The notes below the pieces were generated by a model. That model was not told where the DNA came from, ran no database searches, and saw only the letters and a program-made list of their open reading frames with translations. From Pseudobowmanella zhangzhouensis (GTDB taxonomy: Bacteria > Pseudomonadota > Gammaproteobacteria > Enterobacterales > Alteromonadaceae): DNA of 64,000 nt. How positions within the stretch are numbered: the first letter of the stretch is position 1; each line of letters begins with the position of its first letter. Made by a program: the position numbers and the translations under genes. Below are positions 51,088 to 60,900 of the stretch, piece after piece. The stretch covers positions 62,001 through 126,000 of the forward strand of contig NZ_JBHSYO010000002.1 in the NCBI RefSeq assembly GCF_042662685.1, read 5' to 3'.

Positions 51088-51116
51088 ATAATACGGTTTC
51101 ACCTATAGTGAGTCAA
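51088..51116 (-). promoter_or_regulatory. Sigma-70 promoter of the tRNA-Asp operon
   Basis: Minus-strand TTGACT (51111-51116) and TATTAT (51088-51093) are separated by exactly 17 nt and followed by a GC-rich discriminator (CTGCGCC), the form typical of stringently controlled stable-RNA promoters. Confidence 0.85.
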
Positions 51117-51199
51117 CCGATTTTTCCGGCAGATTTCACATTTGTGAATCGTTCGCTGAATTATTCACCAAAGCGTGCAAAATCCCAGCAAATCAGCGC

Positions 51200-52531
51200 T
51201 TAATCGGCAGGAAGTTTCAGTTCTTTTAGCTCTTCCTCGCCATCCGGATTGCCCGCTGACGTGCCTTCCTGCGCCGCCAATCGCTCTTTTTTCCGTTTTC
51301 GCCAGATCAAAAAGCCCAACACACCAATCACGAGTAAAATCACCAGATTTACTGCCCCGATGATAATGACCGTCAGTGTATTGTCCGGTTCTTCCGGTGG
51401 TGGTGGCGGTGGCGTATCCATCACATCCGTCTGGCCCGGTGGTACCACAACTGGTTCTGGCACGGCCAATTGCGGAGATTCCACCAGGAACGAATACTCA
51501 GGCACATCCAGAATAAAGTTGCGTCCGTCCGGCGTATTACCGAACGCGGTTAACTTGATACGGAATACCCCATAATCGAAGGCCGGAATCGCATATTGGC
51601 GGGCATCGTCACTGGTTTTGGTAATTGAGAAGTTCTGCGACTCACCATTGGGGTACTTAATTTTACCGTCCACCAGTAAACTACTGATATCAATCAGGTT
51701 ACGTACCGCATCTATGGTTAATTGGTGATATTTTTCGTCTTTTTCGGTATCCGCCAGTTTCACGTCTAGCTTGATGGGATTAGGGTATAGACGTACCTTC
51801 GGCCCCTGCTGCTCGCGCGCATACAAGGGGGTCACCACTTTATACACGGGCACCCACTCACCCGGCTTAATACTCAGATTGTACTGCCCGGTAAACACAC
51901 CATCATTGGGGTATTCATCCATGCCCCGGCCGTTATCGGTAAAGCGTGCCACCAGTTCATTATCCACCCCAAAGTTATCAAAGTTAGGGTTGTTGGCACT
52001 GGCAAACTCCACGCTTAAATCCACCACTTCGCGAAATTCACGCATCTCGATGGGTTTGCCTGCGTTAGTGAGGTAACCGGTTTGCTTGAGAATTTCGCCG
52101 GCAAAAAGCACGGTTGGCAGAGGCGCGACATTCAGCGCGACCTCAGACAGGATCATGATGCGGCTGCCTGGCAAAATTTGCCCCATCGCCTGCCACGGGC
52201 CTGGTACAGGTTTGCGGATTTTAATCACGTCCCAGGTGGAGGAGTAGGTCCACTGCACCACCTCGGGATTTTTACGTGACTGGAATAGTTTTGACCCATC
52301 GGGTTTTACCAGCACCACCGGCGCACTGCCGAATTCACGGAAAAACACCATGGTGACCTCTTCGACTTTAAAGTCGATACGGAAGCGGTTTTGCAGGATA
52401 GGGATGGAATTTTGGTAATCATCACCTAATTCAGTAATGACTTTACGCCGATCATCCGCGGAAATGTTCGCATCCTGCCCGTGCACCAGCATAGGAATAC
52501 ACAGCAGGAGCATAGACAAGATGGCTTTCAT
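51200..52531 (-). CDS. TIGR03503-type secreted/membrane protein
   Basis: A 443-residue protein: signal peptide (MKAILSMLLLCIPMLVHG), a long beta-rich periplasmic region (for example VRLYPNPIKLDVKLADTEKDEKYHQLTI), a Pro-rich linker with six consecutive prolines near 385, one C-terminal transmembrane helix (NTLTVIIIGAVNLVILLVIGVLGFLIW) and a charged cytoplasmic tail. The overall layout fits the TIGR03503 family of unknown function, common in Alteromonadales and Vibrionales. ATG at 52531 is chosen as the signal-peptide start; the frame is open further upstream. It starts 10 nt after the dnaQ stop, on the same strand. Confidence 0.82.
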   Translation of the reverse strand: MKAILSMLLLCIPMLVHGQDANISADDRRKVITELGDDYQNSIPILQNRFRIDFKVEEVTMVFFREFGSAPVVLVKPDGSKLFQSRKNPEVVQWTYSSTWDVIKIRKPVPGPWQAMGQILPGSRIMILSEVALNVAPLPTVLFAGEILKQTGYLTNAGKPIEMREFREVVDLSVEFASANNPNFDNFGVDNELVARFTDNGRGMDEYPNDGVFTGQYNLSIKPGEWVPVYKVVTPLYAREQQGPKVRLYPNPIKLDVKLADTEKDEKYHQLTIDAVRNLIDISSLLVDGKIKYPNGESQNFSITKTSDDARQYAIPAFDYGVFRIKLTAFGNTPDGRNFILDVPEYSFLVESPQLAVPEPVVVPPGQTDVMDTPPPPPPEEPDNTLTVIIIGAVNLVILLVIGVLGFLIWRKRKKERLAAQEGTSAGNPDGEEELKELKLPAD

Positions 52532-52541
52532 GGCACTCCGT

Positions 52542-53246
52542 TTATTGTCGCCACAGGCTCGGAACTTTTTTCTCGATCCGATCCAGATACTTTTCATGCT
52601 CAGTCAGTTCATCGGCGCTGGCCTGAATAATCTTTAATGCTTTTCGATCAGCCGGTAAGCGACGGATGCCTTCCTGCCCTGCATGCTGACCCTCCGCGTT
52701 TTTACCACCCAGATTTAAGTCCGTCTGGCCACCTGTCATTAACAGGTAGACGTCGGCCAGAATCTCCGCATCGAGTAATGCGCCGTGCAAGGTACGGTGC
52801 GAGTTATCAATATGGTAGCGGCGGCACAAGGCATCTAGGTTATTCTTTTGCCCCGGGAACAATTCACGGGCCATGGCCAGGGTATCGCGCACCGCACAGA
52901 TATCACGGGTAATCACAGGCTGACCGGGTTGCCAAAGCGCAAACTCATGATCCATAAAGCCCACGTCAAACGCCGCATTATGAATGACCAACTCAGCACC
53001 ACGGATATATTCGACAAAATCTGCGGCCACATCACGAAACTTAGGCTTATCGGCCAAAAACTCATTGGTGATACCGTGTACTTCAATCGCTTCCTGCTCA
53101 ACGATCCGCTCCGGATTGATATACACATGGAAGTTATTGCCGGTGTATCGGCGGTTGATTAACTCAACACATCCAATTTCGATTACCCGGTGACCTTGCT
53201 TTGGATCGATACCGGTGGTTTCGGTATCCAGAACGATTTGACGCAT
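52542..53246 (-). CDS. dnaQ: DNA polymerase III epsilon subunit (proofreading exonuclease)
   Basis: A 234-residue 3'-5' exonuclease. Motif Exo I is VLDTETTGIDP near the N-terminus, Exo II HNAAFDVGFMDHE, and Exo III epsilon HRTLHGALLDAEILADVY with the catalytic His and Asp. The C-terminal tail is the part that binds the polymerase subunit. ATG at 53246 directly precedes RQIVLDTETTG. It is divergent from rnhA with 73 nt between, the usual arrangement in gammaproteobacteria. Confidence 0.96.
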   Translation of the reverse strand: MRQIVLDTETTGIDPKQGHRVIEIGCVELINRRYTGNNFHVYINPERIVEQEAIEVHGITNEFLADKPKFRDVAADFVEYIRGAELVIHNAAFDVGFMDHEFALWQPGQPVITRDICAVRDTLAMARELFPGQKNNLDALCRRYHIDNSHRTLHGALLDAEILADVYLLMTGGQTDLNLGGKNAEGQHAGQEGIRRLPADRKALKIIQASADELTEHEKYLDRIEKKVPSLWRQ

Positions 53247-53319
53247 GAATTTACTGCAAACTGTGGCGAATTTCTTGTTACCATACTTTATCGAAATTCC
53301 AGCAATAACAACAGCATCT

Positions 53320-53784
53320 ATGAAGCAAGTGAGTATTTTCACCGACGGCTCCTGCCTCGGTAACCCGGGCCCGGGCGGCTATGGCGCCGTTTTACAATTT
53401 GGCCGTCATCGTAAAGAGTTGTCACAGGGCTATAAACTCACCACCAACAACCGCATGGAAATGCTGGCGGCGATTAAAGCGCTGCAAACCCTGACCGAGC
53501 CCTGCCTGGTCGACCTGACCACCGATAGTCAGTATGTGCGTCAGGGCATTACGCAGTGGGTGAATAACTGGCGTAAAAATGGTTGGCGCACCGCCGACAA
53601 AAAGCCGGTAAAAAATCAGGACTTATGGCAACAACTGGATGAACAGTGCCAGCGCCATCAGGTCAAATGGCATTGGGTGAAAGGCCACTCTGGTCACCCG
53701 GAAAACGAGCGCTGTGATGAACTGGCCCGCGATGCCGCCAGCGGCAGCGACTTACCCGAAGACTCCGGCTTTATGCCAGTGTAG
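53320..53784 (+). CDS. rnhA: Ribonuclease HI
   Basis: A 154-residue type 1 RNase H. The catalytic D-E-D-D set is visible in FTDGSCLGNPGPGGYGAV, NNRMEMLAAI, LTTDSQYVRQGI and ENERCDELARDAA, with WHWVKGHSGHPENE before the last. It removes RNA from RNA-DNA hybrids. ATG at 53320; divergent from dnaQ. Confidence 0.97.
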   Translation: MKQVSIFTDGSCLGNPGPGGYGAVLQFGRHRKELSQGYKLTTNNRMEMLAAIKALQTLTEPCLVDLTTDSQYVRQGITQWVNNWRKNGWRTADKKPVKNQDLWQQLDEQCQRHQVKWHWVKGHSGHPENERCDELARDAASGSDLPEDSGFMPV

Positions 53785-53796
53785 ACGCCGTTTGTG

Positions 53797-54780
53797 TTAC
53801 CAGCGCACCACCAATTTGCCAACGGTTTGATTAGTTTGCAGTAAAGCATGGGCATCATTCACTGCCGAAATGTCCATGACCCGCATAATGTTTGGGTTTA
53901 ATCCCCCATTACTGAGCGCCGTGCCGAACCGGGCAACAAAGCCGCTCACCAGTGCCGCTTTATAATCGTCGCTGCGATTGCGAAGCGTCGAGCCTTGCAG
54001 CTTGGCGCGTTTCATCAACATCAGCCCCATATCCAGTTGTGTCACATAGCGACCGCCGAGCATAGCCAGCTGAATTATGTGCCCGTCCAGCGCCAGCACC
54101 TGCAAATTACGTGGCGTATAGTCGCCGCCTACCACATCAATAATAATATTCGGGAAAAACTGCTGCTGTTTGAGTACCTCGACAAAATCCTGTTGCCGGT
54201 AATTGATCAGAATATCTGCGCCATTTTCGCCACAGGCGGCCAGCTTGTCGGCGCTACTGGCCGTGACCGCGACTGTTGCACCGCTGAGTTTCGCCAGCTG
54301 AATCGCCGCAAGGCCGACACCACTGGCACCGGCGTGGATTAACACGCGCTGTCCGGCCTGCAATGCGCTGAGATCAAACAGGCATTGATAGCTGGTTAAA
54401 AATACCTCTGCCAGCCCAGCTGCTGCATCCAGTTGTGCCTCTTCAGGCAAAAAAATCAGATGCCGCGCATCGACACTCACATACTCGGCATAGCCACCAC
54501 CTGAGACAATGCAGCACACCCGTTTGCCAATTAACCCCTTATCGACATCCTCAGCGCATGTCACTACACAGCCCGCCACTTCCAATCCCGGAATGGTACT
54601 GTGACCAGGCGGCGCCGGATATTTACCCTGTCCCTGCAACACATCGGCACGATTGAGCCCAAATGCCTCCACCTGAACTAACACTTGGCCGGCTGCGACG
54701 TTAGGCAGCGCGCCGTTCTGCTCGTGAAGGCAATAGTGTTCGCCGACATTCTGATAGTCAAAATAGCGCATGGTATTCAT
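53797..54780 (-). CDS. NADPH:quinone oxidoreductase-like zinc-independent dehydrogenase
   Basis: A 327-residue medium-chain dehydrogenase/reductase of the quinone-oxidoreductase (QOR/PIG3) branch. It has FGLNRADVLQGQGKYPAPPGHSTIPGLEVAG near the N-terminus and the NADPH-binding VLIHAGASGVGLAAIQLAKLSGA in the middle (Gly-rich AxxGVG). The structural-zinc Cys cluster of alcohol dehydrogenases is missing, as expected for QORs. ATG at 54780 with AGGA at about 8 nt upstream is preferred over ATG at 54789. Confidence 0.9.
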   Translation of the reverse strand: MNTMRYFDYQNVGEHYCLHEQNGALPNVAAGQVLVQVEAFGLNRADVLQGQGKYPAPPGHSTIPGLEVAGCVVTCAEDVDKGLIGKRVCCIVSGGGYAEYVSVDARHLIFLPEEAQLDAAAGLAEVFLTSYQCLFDLSALQAGQRVLIHAGASGVGLAAIQLAKLSGATVAVTASSADKLAACGENGADILINYRQQDFVEVLKQQQFFPNIIIDVVGGDYTPRNLQVLALDGHIIQLAMLGGRYVTQLDMGLMLMKRAKLQGSTLRNRSDDYKAALVSGFVARFGTALSNGGLNPNIMRVMDISAVNDAHALLQTNQTVGKLVVRW

Positions 54781-54826
54781 AGATAACATCCTGATTTATT
54801 GAGTCTTTGTGCCCGGTTTAGAAGTG

Positions 54827-55828
54827 CTAGAGTATATTGTTGCCCTGCTCCGGATCCCTTGCCTGCGCCGCCTGCTGACGAATTTCATCGGTTTCGGTGT
54901 CCAGATCCTGCGCAGGCTGGTCGTCCGGATCGACCCGTTCAGCGCGCGGCGGTTTAGTTTGCGCTATAGGCGTTTCACTTTTCTCATTGTGACTGAGATT
55001 AACATCAATTCCCTGCGGGAAGATCAGTTCTCGGGCATCATCCGGCATAGAAATGTTTTGCTGCAAATAGGCTTTAACCACCAGATGCATCAATGCCGAT
55101 TTCACTTTCGGCACACTAAAGCGGGTCGCATCCACCCAAAAATAGATGCGTAAATTGATGGTTGATGAGCCAAGCGTTTCAATCAACACGCTGGGCTCTG
55201 GATCATCCAGCACCGCCTGATGATTACGCATAATTGCCAGCGCACTGTCCTGAGCCAGTTTAAGGTTGGCATCGTAACCTATGCCTACATCAAAAAATCC
55301 GCGCATGTTGGCATTGGCGGTAAAATTACGAATGATGTTCTTGTAGATGGTCGCATTGGGGATCTGAATATGATTCCCGTCATAGTCGACAATGGTGGTG
55401 GCCCTTGAGGTGACCTGTTTAATCACCCCGGTCTGCCCTTCTACTTCTATTACATCTCCCAGACGAAACGGACGCTGCACGCTGAGAAGAATACTGGCGA
55501 TAAAATTCTCGGCGATGTCTTTAAACGCAAAGCCCAGAATTAATCCAACCATGCCGGTACCGCTGATCACCGCCACAGCAAACTCGGTAAGCCCGGCCAA
55601 ACGCAGAAATATATACACCCCAAGCAGTATCAGCAGTAAACGCAGGGCGCGTCGGCCAACCACCGCAATCAGCTGACTATGGGCGAAAAATTTCAGCGGC
55701 CGGATTAACCAGCGGGAAAGTGGCGCAGACAAATAATAGCTGCCAATCATCACTAATAATCCCAGTCCAAGCAGGGGTAAATATTGCTGAACCTGTTGTG
55801 CCAACGCGGTAAAGTTTTCCACTTGCAT
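54827..55828 (-). CDS. MscS-family mechanosensitive channel
   Basis: A 333-residue small-conductance mechanosensitive channel. Three N-terminal helices are followed by the pore-lining segment FAVAVISGTGMVGLILGFAFKDIAENFIASILL, then the beta domain FRLGDVIEVEGQTGVIKQVTSRATTIVDYDG and the C-terminal alpha/beta domain. The tail after about 285 is charged and Pro/Gln-rich, probably unstructured. Acts in the inner membrane as an osmotic release valve. Single gene. Confidence 0.92.
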   Translation of the reverse strand: MQVENFTALAQQVQQYLPLLGLGLLVMIGSYYLSAPLSRWLIRPLKFFAHSQLIAVVGRRALRLLLILLGVYIFLRLAGLTEFAVAVISGTGMVGLILGFAFKDIAENFIASILLSVQRPFRLGDVIEVEGQTGVIKQVTSRATTIVDYDGNHIQIPNATIYKNIIRNFTANANMRGFFDVGIGYDANLKLAQDSALAIMRNHQAVLDDPEPSVLIETLGSSTINLRIYFWVDATRFSVPKVKSALMHLVVKAYLQQNISMPDDARELIFPQGIDVNLSHNEKSETPIAQTKPPRAERVDPDDQPAQDLDTETDEIRQQAAQARDPEQGNNIL

Positions 55829-56065
55829 ATGAGTAACGCCCGTTTTTAATAATTCCTCTCTATGAATTGCAATTTACCCGCCAACACAGTGGTAATGCTT
55901 GCTTTCGTCTCGGCAAAGTTTGCCGTAACCCGTCCAGATAAACGGTTTATTTGCGCCCCTGAAGACCCTATCACACTGATTTTTATAACGAATTTATTAA
56001 GGAACAGACCCTGCATTAACCTGCTTGATTTGCTTAGCACAAGCGTTAACCAAGAGGATTACCAC

Positions 56066-56224
56066 ATGGACTTACTCAGAATATTGTTTGCGATTTTATT
56101 GCCACCGCTTGGCGTATTTTTACAGGTCGGTATTGGCGGCGCGTTTTGGCTGAATATCTTACTAACCCTGCTGGGCTATATTCCGGGGATCGTGCACGCG
56201 GTCTGGATCATCGCCAAACGTTAA
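56066..56224 (+). CDS. YqaE/Pmp3-family small membrane protein
   Basis: A 52-residue peptide with two membrane helices: MDLLRILFAILLPPLGVFLQ and FWLNILLTLLGYIPGIVHAVWI. The PPLGVFLQ and GYIPGIVHA signatures are exactly those of the Pmp3/YqaE family, stress-induced hydrophobic peptides. GAGG lies 8 nt before the ATG. The usual family length is about 52-57 residues, so it is complete. Confidence 0.93.
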   Translation: MDLLRILFAILLPPLGVFLQVGIGGAFWLNILLTLLGYIPGIVHAVWIIAKR

Positions 56225-56325
56225 TCGCTCGCGGCTGCCCCGCAAGCGTTGGCAGGCGAATAGCTATAGAGCAATTGGCGGGCTTAAGGTAGACTGCGCG
56301 CCCGCTTTAGAGATTGGAGCCAGCT

Positions 56326-57513
56326 ATGTCTGCCAGCGTCATTTTACATCCCGGCCGCGATAAGTCCCTGCGCCGTAAACACCCATGGATTTTCAGCAAA
56401 GCCATTAAAGAGACCCAGGGGAAATTGCGTCTCGGTGATACCGTTGATGTATTGAGCGCAGAAGGTGAATGGCTGGCAAAAGGCGCGTGGTCGCCACAAT
56501 CGCAGATTCAGGTGCGGGTGTGGAGCTTTGATAAGCAGGAAGTGATCGACAATGGCTTCTTCCTGCGCCGTTTAGAACGCGCCAAAGCCGGACGTGAAGG
56601 GTTAATTGCCGAACATGGCCTGAGCGGTTACCGCCTCGCCGCCGCCGAGTCAGATGGCTTACCGGGTATTACCATTGACGTGTATGAACAGGTTATCGTT
56701 TGCCAGTTATTGTCTGCTGGTGCGGAGAAACACCGCAGCAAAATCGTCTGGGCGCTAACCAAGCTTTACCCGGATTACGCCATTTTAGAGCGCTCCGATG
56801 TCGCCGTGCGCGAGAAAGAGGGGCTGGCTCAGCAAGTACAGGTCCTGCATGGCGAGGTGCCGGATGAGGTCATCATTAGTGAAAACGGCCATCAGCTGAT
56901 TGTCGATTTAAAACACGGCCATAAAACCGGCTTCTATCTGGATCAACGGGATAACCGTGCCATGGCGGGTCGCTATGCTAAAGATGCTGATGTACTGAAC
57001 TGCTTCAGTTATACCGGCACCTTTGGGGTGTACTGTATGCAAGGTGGCGCGAAGCAAATTACCCATCTGGATGTGTCAGACAATGCGCTGGCCACCGCCA
57101 AACGCAATGCCGAGCTGAATCATCTCGACCTCAGCCGTTGTCATTTCGAGAAACAAGACGTGTTTGAAGCCTTGCGCCAGTACCGTAACGATGGGCGCAC
57201 CTTCGACATGATTATTCTCGATCCACCTAAATTCGTTGACAGCAAAGCCAGCCTGAACCGCGCCTGCCGCGGCTACAAAGATATCAATATGCTGGCCATG
57301 CAAATCCTCAAGCCAGATGGCATCTTGCTGACATTCAGCTGTTCAGGATTAATGGAAACGGATTTATTTCATAAGGTCGTCGCCGATGCGGCATTAGATG
57401 CCGGGCGAGAGATACAGTATCTGCACCGCCTGAGCCAGGCCGCCGATCACCCGGTACTGGCCAGCTATCCGGAAGGATACTACCTCAAAGGGATTGTTTG
57501 CCGGGTACTATAA
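56326..57513 (+). CDS. rlmI: 23S rRNA m5C1962 methyltransferase RlmI-like
   Basis: A 395-residue class I methyltransferase with an N-terminal PUA domain (about 3-75, including VILHPGRDKSLRRKHPWIFSKAI and GDTVDVLSAEGEWLAKGAWSPQSQIQVRVW). The SAM-binding motif is LNCFSYTGTFGVYCMQGGAKQITHLDVS, motif IV is ILDPPKF, and the catalytic Cys lies in LTFSCSGLM. ATG at 56326 chosen; the TTG four codons earlier overlaps the ribosome-binding site TTGGAG. Confidence 0.93.
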   Translation: MSASVILHPGRDKSLRRKHPWIFSKAIKETQGKLRLGDTVDVLSAEGEWLAKGAWSPQSQIQVRVWSFDKQEVIDNGFFLRRLERAKAGREGLIAEHGLSGYRLAAAESDGLPGITIDVYEQVIVCQLLSAGAEKHRSKIVWALTKLYPDYAILERSDVAVREKEGLAQQVQVLHGEVPDEVIISENGHQLIVDLKHGHKTGFYLDQRDNRAMAGRYAKDADVLNCFSYTGTFGVYCMQGGAKQITHLDVSDNALATAKRNAELNHLDLSRCHFEKQDVFEALRQYRNDGRTFDMIILDPPKFVDSKASLNRACRGYKDINMLAMQILKPDGILLTFSCSGLMETDLFHKVVADAALDAGREIQYLHRLSQAADHPVLASYPEGYYLKGIVCRVL

Positions 57514-57534
57514 CCCGGCAATGCAGGAAGTGCG

Positions 57535-57834
57535 TTAGCGCATTTCCTGAATTTCTACCCCAACTATGTAGGCACCATCGGCATTTTGGTGACAACGCAC
57601 CACTTTACTGACTGCCTGCAACGAAGGGATTTGACTGCTGTTAGACTCGATAGCCACTTTTAGCCGGGTGCCAGCTTCAATCGACTCCCCCACTTCAAAT
57701 GCCATACCGACTGCGCTGATATCACGACAAATTGCCGCTATGCTTCGGGTCGATTCTTCATCTTCAATGGTTAAATCGCAATTGGCATTGACCAGCATAC
57801 GCAGGAAATTCCGTTTGTCGTCGTAACCCATCAT
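57535..57834 (-). CDS. PilZ-domain protein
   Basis: A 99-residue single-domain PilZ protein. The c-di-GMP signatures are both present: RNFLR near the N-terminus (RxxxR) and DISAVGMAF (D/NxSxxG). Such proteins couple c-di-GMP to motility, polysaccharide or other outputs. The start is one of two consecutive ATGs at 57834 and 57831. It converges with the rlmI gene. Its target is unknown. Confidence 0.88.
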   Translation of the reverse strand: MMGYDDKRNFLRMLVNANCDLTIEDEESTRSIAAICRDISAVGMAFEVGESIEAGTRLKVAIESNSSQIPSLQAVSKVVRCHQNADGAYIVGVEIQEMR

Positions 57835-57924
57835 GTTACTTCTCTCCCACCGGTTAAAAATCATTCACCGCCTCTGATTGTCCGTTATATTGACGTTAAT
57901 CGCCAATGTCAACGGCGACCTTTT

Positions 57925-60900
57925 CTAGCTGTGTAAATAATTCAATATGCGCTTTTCACTGACCGCATGGGCGGTACCGAGATTTTGCGCAAACAGACTG
58001 ACCCGCAGCTCTTCCAGCATCCAGCGGGCATCATGAATTCTGGCCGGTATCGCCAGCCCCACCGGCACCTGTTTTCGCGCAGCTTCAATGGCGTCATGCA
58101 CTTTTTGTACACTCAGCTGCGCCATACGATCGCGGTTTGGATCCAGCGGCAATTTTTCTAAGCGCCGCTCAATAGCTTTCAGATAGCGGAACCAGTCAGA
58201 CACCCGACCTGCGCCCATATCACTGACAAATCCCGGATAAACCAACTTATCCAATTGTTGTTGAATATCCCCGTGGGCGTTGATCATATTAAGTGGCACA
58301 TTGCCCTTCATTTTCTTCTTAATCTGATGTGCCAGGGTCAAACCAGGCTCAATCTGTGCGGCCAGTTTGAGCACCGCATCATTGATTTCACCACGCACCT
58401 TATCCAGCGCCAGATTAAACGCCGCTTTATCCCGAATCTGCTCAAGCTGCTCGCCGAGCAAGGCAACAATCGCGGCATCGATACAATCATCTACCAGCGC
58501 AGCCACCTGACCAAACGGATTAAAATACAAGCCTAACTTGGCTTTATTCGGCAGTTTTTCCTGCAGATATTTCAATGGTGAGGGCATTTGCAAACGCAGC
58601 AGCCGCAATAACCCGCGTTTGTGCGCATCACTGGCCAATTGTGGCTGATCGAATAACTTAATCGCTACACTGTCGCCTTCGTCCACCAATGCGGGGAACG
58701 CTTTAACTTCATATCCGGGCTTTTGCTCGGTAAAGGCTTGCGGTAACTGATCGAAACTCCAGCTTTGCAGGCCCTGTTGTTCAATACTGCGTTTGGCCAC
58801 TTTGCGCAGGGTTTGTTGTACCCGCCCGGACAGTTGATGCTGCAGCGCCAACAAGTCACGGCCCTGTGCGATAACTTTGCCCTGCTCATCCAGCACTTTG
58901 AAGTTCATTTGCAAATGCAGCGGTGGCGCGCTCCATTCAGCCGGGTCAATTTTTACTCCGGACATTTTCGCCAGCTTGGCCGCCAGCGCGTCGATAAATG
59001 GCAACTCTGACGGCGTCAGATCCTGCATACAGGCCCGCGCATAGTCCGGTGCCGGTACAAAGTTACGGCGTAAGCGTTTGGGCAACTGTTTAATCAGACT
59101 GACGATCAGTTCTTCACGCATGCCCGGTACTAACCAGTCAAACCCGGCCGGCGTCAGCTGATTGAGCAGTGCCACCGGTACCCGCATCGACACCCCGTCG
59201 TCTTCACTCCCTGGGTCAAAGCGGTACTCTAGCGGCAAATGCACATTACCCTGCTGCCAACTATCCGGATAACTGTATCGGTTAATCTGATCGGTATCGC
59301 GCTGAAGCAATAACTCGCGCTCAAAGTACACCCGGGTATCACTTTGCTTGGCGGCCTTTTGCCACCATTTGCGCAGGCTCGCTTCACTTGCAATGTGTTC
59401 TGGCAGGTTTTGCAGATAGAAGTCCATCAGCACCTGCTCATCCACCAGCAAATCACGGCGGCGGGTTTTCTCTTCCAGCTCCTCAACCTGCAACACAAGT
59501 TCGCGGTTGTGTTGTAAAAATTCCAAATCCAGCTTGGTCTGGCCGTTGATCAGGGCTTCGCGAATGAATATTTCCCGCGCCAAAATGGCATCGACCCGCT
59601 CAAAATTGATCTGACGGCGGGTCACAATCGGCAAGCCATACAGGGTCACGGTCTCATAGCCCATGACCGCCCCCTGCTTTTTCGACCAGAAAGGTTCGGC
59701 GTAATTGCGCTTGATTAAATGCCCGGCCAACGGCTCCAACCACTCGGGTTGGATTTTCGCCGCCATGCGCGCAAACAATCGCGAGGTTTCCACCAGTTCG
59801 GCCGCCATCACCCACTTGGCCTGGCCTTTGGATAATGCCGAGCCCGGGAACACCAAAAACTTACTGCCGCGCGCGCCCAGATAATGTCGGTCGTTATCTT
59901 TACAGCCAATATGCGATAACAGGCCAGACAAAATCGCCTGATGAATGCGGGTAAAGTCGGCTTCTTCACGATTGATTCCAAAGCCCAATTCGGCAATGGA
60001 TTTTTTCAACTGACTAACAATGTCCTGCCATTCACGCATACGCAGATAATTGAGCATGTGTTCCTGACACCACTTTTTAAGCTGGTTGTTAGTCAGTGCC
60101 TGTTGCTGCTCACGAAATGCGCGCCAGATTTTCAATAACCCGACAAAATCCGAATCGCGATCTTCAAATTGTTTATGAATTTCGTCAGCTTTTTGCTGTT
60201 TATCCTGAGGGCGTTCACGCGGATCCTGAATACTCAAACCCGCCACAATCACGATCACCTCAGCCAACGCGTCGGTTTTAGCGGCCTGCACCACCATTCG
60301 TGCATAACGCGGGTCAACCGGTAAACGGGCAATCTGCCGGCCAATATCGGTTAACTTGCCACTGCCGTCATTGGCAATCGCCTGAACTTCCTCCAGCAAA
60401 CGCATGGCATCGGTGATTTGGCGGTTATCTGGCGGTTGAATAAACGGGAAATCGCTGATGTTGCCGAATTTCAGCGCCAACATCTGCAACACTACCGAGG
60501 CCAGATTGGTACGCAGAATTTCCGGATCGGTAAATTCCGGCCGCGATAAAAAATCCTGTTCAGAATACAGACGAATACACACCCCGGCACTGACACGTCC
60601 ACAGCGACCAGCACGCTGATTGGCCGATGCCTGAGAGATTGCCTCGATAGGCAAACGCTGTACTTTAGAGCGGGTACTGTAGCGGGAGATACGCGCCGTA
60701 CCCGGGTCAATCACATATTTAATCCCTGGCACCGTTAGCGAGGTTTCCGCTACGTTGGTGGCCAGCACAATGCGCCGGCCCGTATGACCACTAAAGATTT
60801 TTTGTTGTTCGGCCGCCGACAGGCGCGCATACAAGGGCACAATTTCCGTATTACGCAATTTTTCCCGCGCCAGTGCGTCAGCAGTATCACGAATTTCCCG

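Noticed and set aside
51102..51114. Thirteen bases on the minus strand identical to part of the T7 phage promoter (GACTCACTATAGG)
   Set aside because: Explained by chance inside a good sigma-70 promoter; no phage polymerase or phage genes are near and the AT-rich upstream half of the T7 promoter is absent.
50617..51199. tRNA-Asp cluster as an integration site for a genomic island including the OLD/UDG genes
   Set aside because: No integrase and no repeat of a tRNA 3' end near 46.5-49.2 kb; the cassette boundaries are explained by attC cores.
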